Assembly: GCF_030272615.1 (NCBI RefSeq)
Contig: NC_081415.1
Location: 418,460,757 to 418,524,756, forward strand
Origin: Cryptomeria japonica
Lineage: Eukaryota; Streptophyta; Pinopsida; Cupressales; Cupressaceae
Direction: 5' to 3'
Length of the DNA stretch: 64,000 nt
Both the position numbers and the translations under genes were made by a program. The notes below the pieces were generated by a model, which was given only the letters and a program-made list of their open reading frames with translations, was not told the origin of the DNA and ran no database searches. This document shows, one piece after another, positions 60,726-64,000 of this stretch (its first letter is position 1; every line of letters starts with the position of its first letter).

Positions 60726-61469
60726 TGTAATGTCCCCTTTTGGGATATACCTGATTTTGTCCAAAAATAGCAATGTCAACAAATGCAATTCAACTACAGA
60801 GAGAATTGCTATAATAAATATATATAATTGTAATACCAATTTAGAGAAAATCCTAATATAGTTTTTATATCATGAAACTTGTATACAAAAAATCTCTAGT
60901 AAAATTAAGTATCCTAAAATCATTCATATTTGTTTCATATCTTATTTTCCATAGTCAACCATATTAGAAATGCGATGGAAAAGCTTGGTAGGATGTTGGG
61001 AGACTGTCTTCCTCAACCAAGCGCAAGGGCATAGAATGGACCTTCAAGTCATTCGGCCCATTGGCCCACAAGTATGGCAGGACCTTCAGTCCATCCATCT
61101 TGGGGTGGCGTGCTTGTTGAGGGAATGCCAGTCTGATGCATCTCCCTATAAAACATTTGACATTGATTCCAAACATGATTGCTCATGGAAATCAATTAAC
61201 TAATTACTTATCCTATATTTCTTGATGGATTGGCAATTTAATCACATAAGATGACTTAAAATCTTCCTATCAGCTTTATGTTGAAATAAATAAACAAACA
61301 CAATAATACTTGCATACTGAATTGCTGTTCTTAATTTCTAACTCAGGTTTAATATAACTCAATCTTATTTTTGTATTATATATCTCAAATTCCTTGCTGC
61401 TCTTCACAAACGAATCAATCTATTTTTATATCCCTCATGGTGGAGTGGATAGTCACAACCCTATTAACA
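60726..61469 (-). mobile_element. 3' LTR of a chromovirus (Ty3/gypsy)
   Basis: On the minus strand it starts TGTTAATAGGGTTGTG at 61,469, directly after a PPT, and ends GGGGACATTACA at 60,726. It is 744 bp and has TG/CA ends. The open frames inside it (60,964-61,203) overlap on both strands and look like noise. Confidence 0.7.
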
Positions 61470-61480
61470 TCCCACCCTTT
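61470..61480 (-). other. Polypurine tract of the chromovirus
   Basis: AAAGGGTGGGA on the minus strand, directly before the 3' LTR. Confidence 0.75.
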
Positions 61481-61779
61481 ACAAGGGATGCTTCTCCTCT
61501 CAACCCAAGCGCTCCTTGGCTTAAGCAAATTGCATGCCAAATAGTTAATTTTGTTTAGTTCTAAATACAGAGTTTGGGAGATCACTGCTTAATAACTTTT
61601 AATCAACATTTTAATGAAGTGCTGCCCTTTGTATTCCCTTCACACAAGATCAAAGGCAGCAACTTGGAGTTTATAATGCTGCAATTTGTGAGAATATTGT
61701 CCTCATAGCGGGGGCATAACATTCCACCCTTCCCAAGATTGCTTGTCCAAAAGCAATTTTAGATTAGGATGATCAAAAA

Positions 61780-62397
61780 ATTTATGCTCTATCTTCCATA
61801 GTTAAATTCTCCCATCTAACCAAATGTTCCAAAATAGCCTTATTCCTTAACTTCTTCTCTCACATATCAAGGATAACCTCAGGTTCCAAATTAAGCTTCA
61901 TCATCAATTGGGAGTAACTTTGGACATGGTGTAACATGCTGCTCTAACACCTTGAGGCAAGATACATGGAAGATATTATGAATTCAGCTATTGGCTGGTA
62001 ACTCCAATTCATAAGCAACTTCGCCAATCCTTTACACAGTTTTATATGGGCCATAGAATCATGGCTTGAGCTTCTCAACACTGCTTTCCTTGATAGAAGA
62101 TTGCTCATAGGGTTACAATCTTAGGAAGACTAAGTCCCCCACTTCAAATACTCTTTCAGTTCTTCGATGAGCATACATCTTTTGTTGGTTTTGTGCTTTA
62201 TTGTCTATACTTTGTTGCATCAAGTCTCTAGCTCCTAGAACTCAACTTTCAATGAGAATTAAATCTCCAATGGTGTTGCATCATACCCATATGATGCCTT
62301 AAAGGGGCTCATCGCTATTGAAATGTAATGAGTGGCATTATAGCAATACTCCCTATGAAGTAGCCATTTGATCCATGCATTTTGCTGTCCTGTGTCA
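61780..62397 (-). pseudogene. Chromovirus integrase C-terminal and chromodomain remnant
   Basis: On the minus strand the frames read, from 62,390 down: NAWIKWLLHREYCYNATHY, MSPFKASYGYDATP, a DNKAQNQQKMYAHRRTERVFE stretch, FEVGDLVFLRL-like text, EKLKPRFYGPYKTVK and VAYELELP. A chromodomain-like tail ends with RNKAILEHLVRWENLTME. This is the standard chromovirus integrase end. Several stops and frame shifts make it inactive. The front is cut at 62,397 by another LTR. Confidence 0.85.
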
Positions 62398-63360
62398 TGT
62401 TGGTGTTTGTTTTATCATGTATCAAACATCAGAATAAGATACCAAAGGTATTCTATCCTCTCCTGAAAAATCACTACTGATTCCAAGGTCTATATGTGTG
62501 AACAAGCGACTTTAGTGGGATAGCTACTCGGGTAGTGTTTGCTGAAAATCTCAAGGGGGACTTACGTTAACAAATGTCTTTTAAGCTTCTGGACTTAGAC
62601 GGATTTAGCAATTTTAGGCTCTTTCTTTTTTGGATTTTCCGGGATTTAGACTTTCAGAAAGGGAAAAAGGGATAGGGTTTTAGAAAGCTGATCTAATCCT
62701 TACGAATTCCGAAGAGAGTATTAAATGGGTGTTCTCAGGAAACTACACAAAGCGGATGCAATCTTCAACGGGTTGTGCTTATGATCGGAATGTTGGCATG
62801 CACAGAAGATAGGCTCAAACTAACTTTGCACAGTGAAATGGAAATCATCCATTCACCAAAAGTATGAGCAAAGATACACCGTCAATTAACACTTATCAAA
62901 TCCTTCATTCAATTCTAACAACATGAAAGCAAATCTAAATTAACTTCTAACTAATGTGTTGAGGAAATTGAAACCATGCTAATCACTCAAATAACAGAGA
63001 TTACAAAGCCTTAAGAGAAAGTGCACATGCAATGTATTATTTGAAAATGACCTTCACGCAACAATATATCAAAAACCTCACACTCTCCAAATGAGAGGAG
63101 GTAGCCTTATATAGTTTTTAGAAAAATAAATGAACGACCGAGATCAAACAATGATCAAGGGCCCAGATTGAAAGTTAAAACCCTAATTAGGGTTTCCCAA
63201 AACTAACTACCCCTCGACCAATGAGAAAATTACATTTGGGGACACTTGTCCTTCTTGCTAAATATGAACCATCAATGAAAATAGAAGGTTGTTGCATTGT
63301 GAAGTGTGCCCTTCTAGAAGCTTCTGGATAAGTCAAGTTCATTGAACCTGGACATGCCAA
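62398..63360 (-). mobile_element. LTR inserted in the chromovirus integrase
   Basis: On the plus strand it begins TGTTGGTGTTTGTTTTATC, a reversed LTR terminus, exactly where the integrase frame breaks. A minus-strand TATA box (CTATATAAGG, plus 63,105-63,114) and an upstream CCCTAATTAGGGTTT palindrome lie in the likely U3. The 5' boundary near 63,360 is a guess, and no target duplication can be checked. Confidence 0.5.
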
Positions 63361-63418
63361 CTTGGAACAATCTGATTGGTTGGAAGATGACGAGGCGCCA
63401 CCTCAACGTGAGTCACTC

Positions 63419-63712
63419 CTAATCTTGCTGAGGCGGCGCAGGAGCAAGTACGGGAGCTGGATCAACTCCTTGGGGCAGCAATGGATGTTGCTCTCTTCCT
63501 TGAATTTGTGCTTCAATGCGATCAGCAGTCGCTTCCTCCTCTTCAAGGATAAAGCACATTCGACACCAGACAAGATAATTTCTTTTTACACTCCAAGCTA
63601 AGCTGTATAATTTTGTTATGATGTTTTCCTGCTCGTCGTTGAAATTCAAGTCTGGTTGTAGTACTGGTACAGGATCTCTTCCTGGTTCAGGAGGAATGAT
63701 TGGTAGGCCCAT
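63419..63712 (-). CDS. Small unrecognised ORF (98 codons) upstream of an LTR
   Basis: ATG at 63,712 gives MGLPIIPPEPGRDPVPV, then a central charged helix (ILEEEEATADRIEAQIQ) and a Pro/Ala/Gln-rich end. The stop is at 63,419. The frame stays open upstream to 63,793 without an ATG. The bases before it look like an LTR end (ctctcacgctaca, about 63,803) followed by a leader, so this may be the start of a gag-like gene of a short or deleted element. No domain is recognised. Confidence 0.35.
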   Translation of the reverse strand: MGLPIIPPEPGRDPVPVLQPDLNFNDEQENIITKLYSLAWSVKRNYLVWCRMCFILEEEEATADRIEAQIQGREQHPLLPQGVDPAPVLAPAPPQQD

Positions 63713-63803
63713 GAAGCTCGAAAGGAAAATTGTTGAATTTCTTAGAAAAATTTTCTTGTTGACGACTCTAAGCTTGCTTCTTCGTGGCCCCAATTTATGT
63801 AGC

Positions 63804-64000
63804 GTGAGAGGAGGGTGAAAGCTCTAGATAACCCCTTGCAAATACGAAATGATAGAATCAAGTTGTTCAAACATTCGCTGTGATCATGCACTCCTTCTTG
63901 ATACCTTGAATTTTGGAGAAGAATTCCTCCATGCCTTAATCAAATTTGAGGAAATTGGAATTTTCTTTGTGAAACATTTCCCATACTTAGCCAAATTTTG
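63804..64000. other. Probable LTR sequence at the window edge
   Basis: No gene. It could be the 5' LTR (minus strand) of the element with the small ORF, ending near 63,803, but no partner is visible. Confidence 0.25.

Noticed and set aside
60964-61203. Two overlapping frames on opposite strands
   Set aside because: They lie inside the chromovirus 3' LTR and have no domain.

Overview
The window is repeat-dominated plant nuclear DNA. It contains nested LTR retrotransposons of the Ty3/gypsy Tat, chromovirus and Ty1/copia groups, a pogo-like DNA transposon, many microsatellites and almost no recognisable host genes. The AT-richness, the depth of nesting, the LTR lengths and the Tat lineage point to a large-genome land plant. 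A gymnosperm is my best guess from general appearance only; nothing here proves the taxon. Every transposon gene I can read is broken, mostly by TAG and TGA stops of the kind left by cytosine deamination.

Layout. 1-738 is the tail of an LTR, inserted in an old Tat-like element (739 to about 8,900). That element keeps an integrase remnant, a decayed antisense ORF (2,210-2,944), a very decayed sense accessory ORF (about 3,205-7,596) and an LTR-like promoter region. 8,900-11,672 holds microsatellites, a 44-bp-stem hairpin, a purine-rich block and a tandem duplication. 11,678-35,924 is a three-level nest: a gag-only copia element on the minus strand (TSD CCAAA); inside its LTR a complete Tat element on the plus strand (14,244-35,867, TSD AGGCC); and inside the 5' LTR of that element a 5-kb solo LTR of the same family on the minus strand (17,805-22,791).

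The most interesting feature is in this Tat family. Its LTR is 5,019 bp, and U3 contains a whole 1,049-codon sense ORF. A TATA box, poly(A) signal and U5 follow the ORF. Gag, protease, an extra RNase H, RT, a degenerate native RNase H and integrase lie between the LTRs. The accessory protein is therefore encoded once per LTR, twice per full element, and survives in solo LTRs. A diverged relative of the ORF lies between integrase and a possible LTR in the old element at 2-9 kb.

36-51 kb is a DNA-transposon region: a 9.1-kb pogo/Tc1-mariner-like element (38,363-47,485, TA target) with a dead transposase and a small unknown ORF, itself interrupted by a copia element at 38,951-41,836, and probably nested in a second element with similar ends (36,319 and 50,977). 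51-55 kb is low in repeats and holds the best host-gene candidate, a terminal exon on the minus strand at 53,064-53,257. 55-64 kb holds a Tat-family LTR fragment (58,032 onward), a chromovirus 3' end on the minus strand (60,726-62,397) and, inserted in it, a further LTR with a small unknown ORF running to the right edge.
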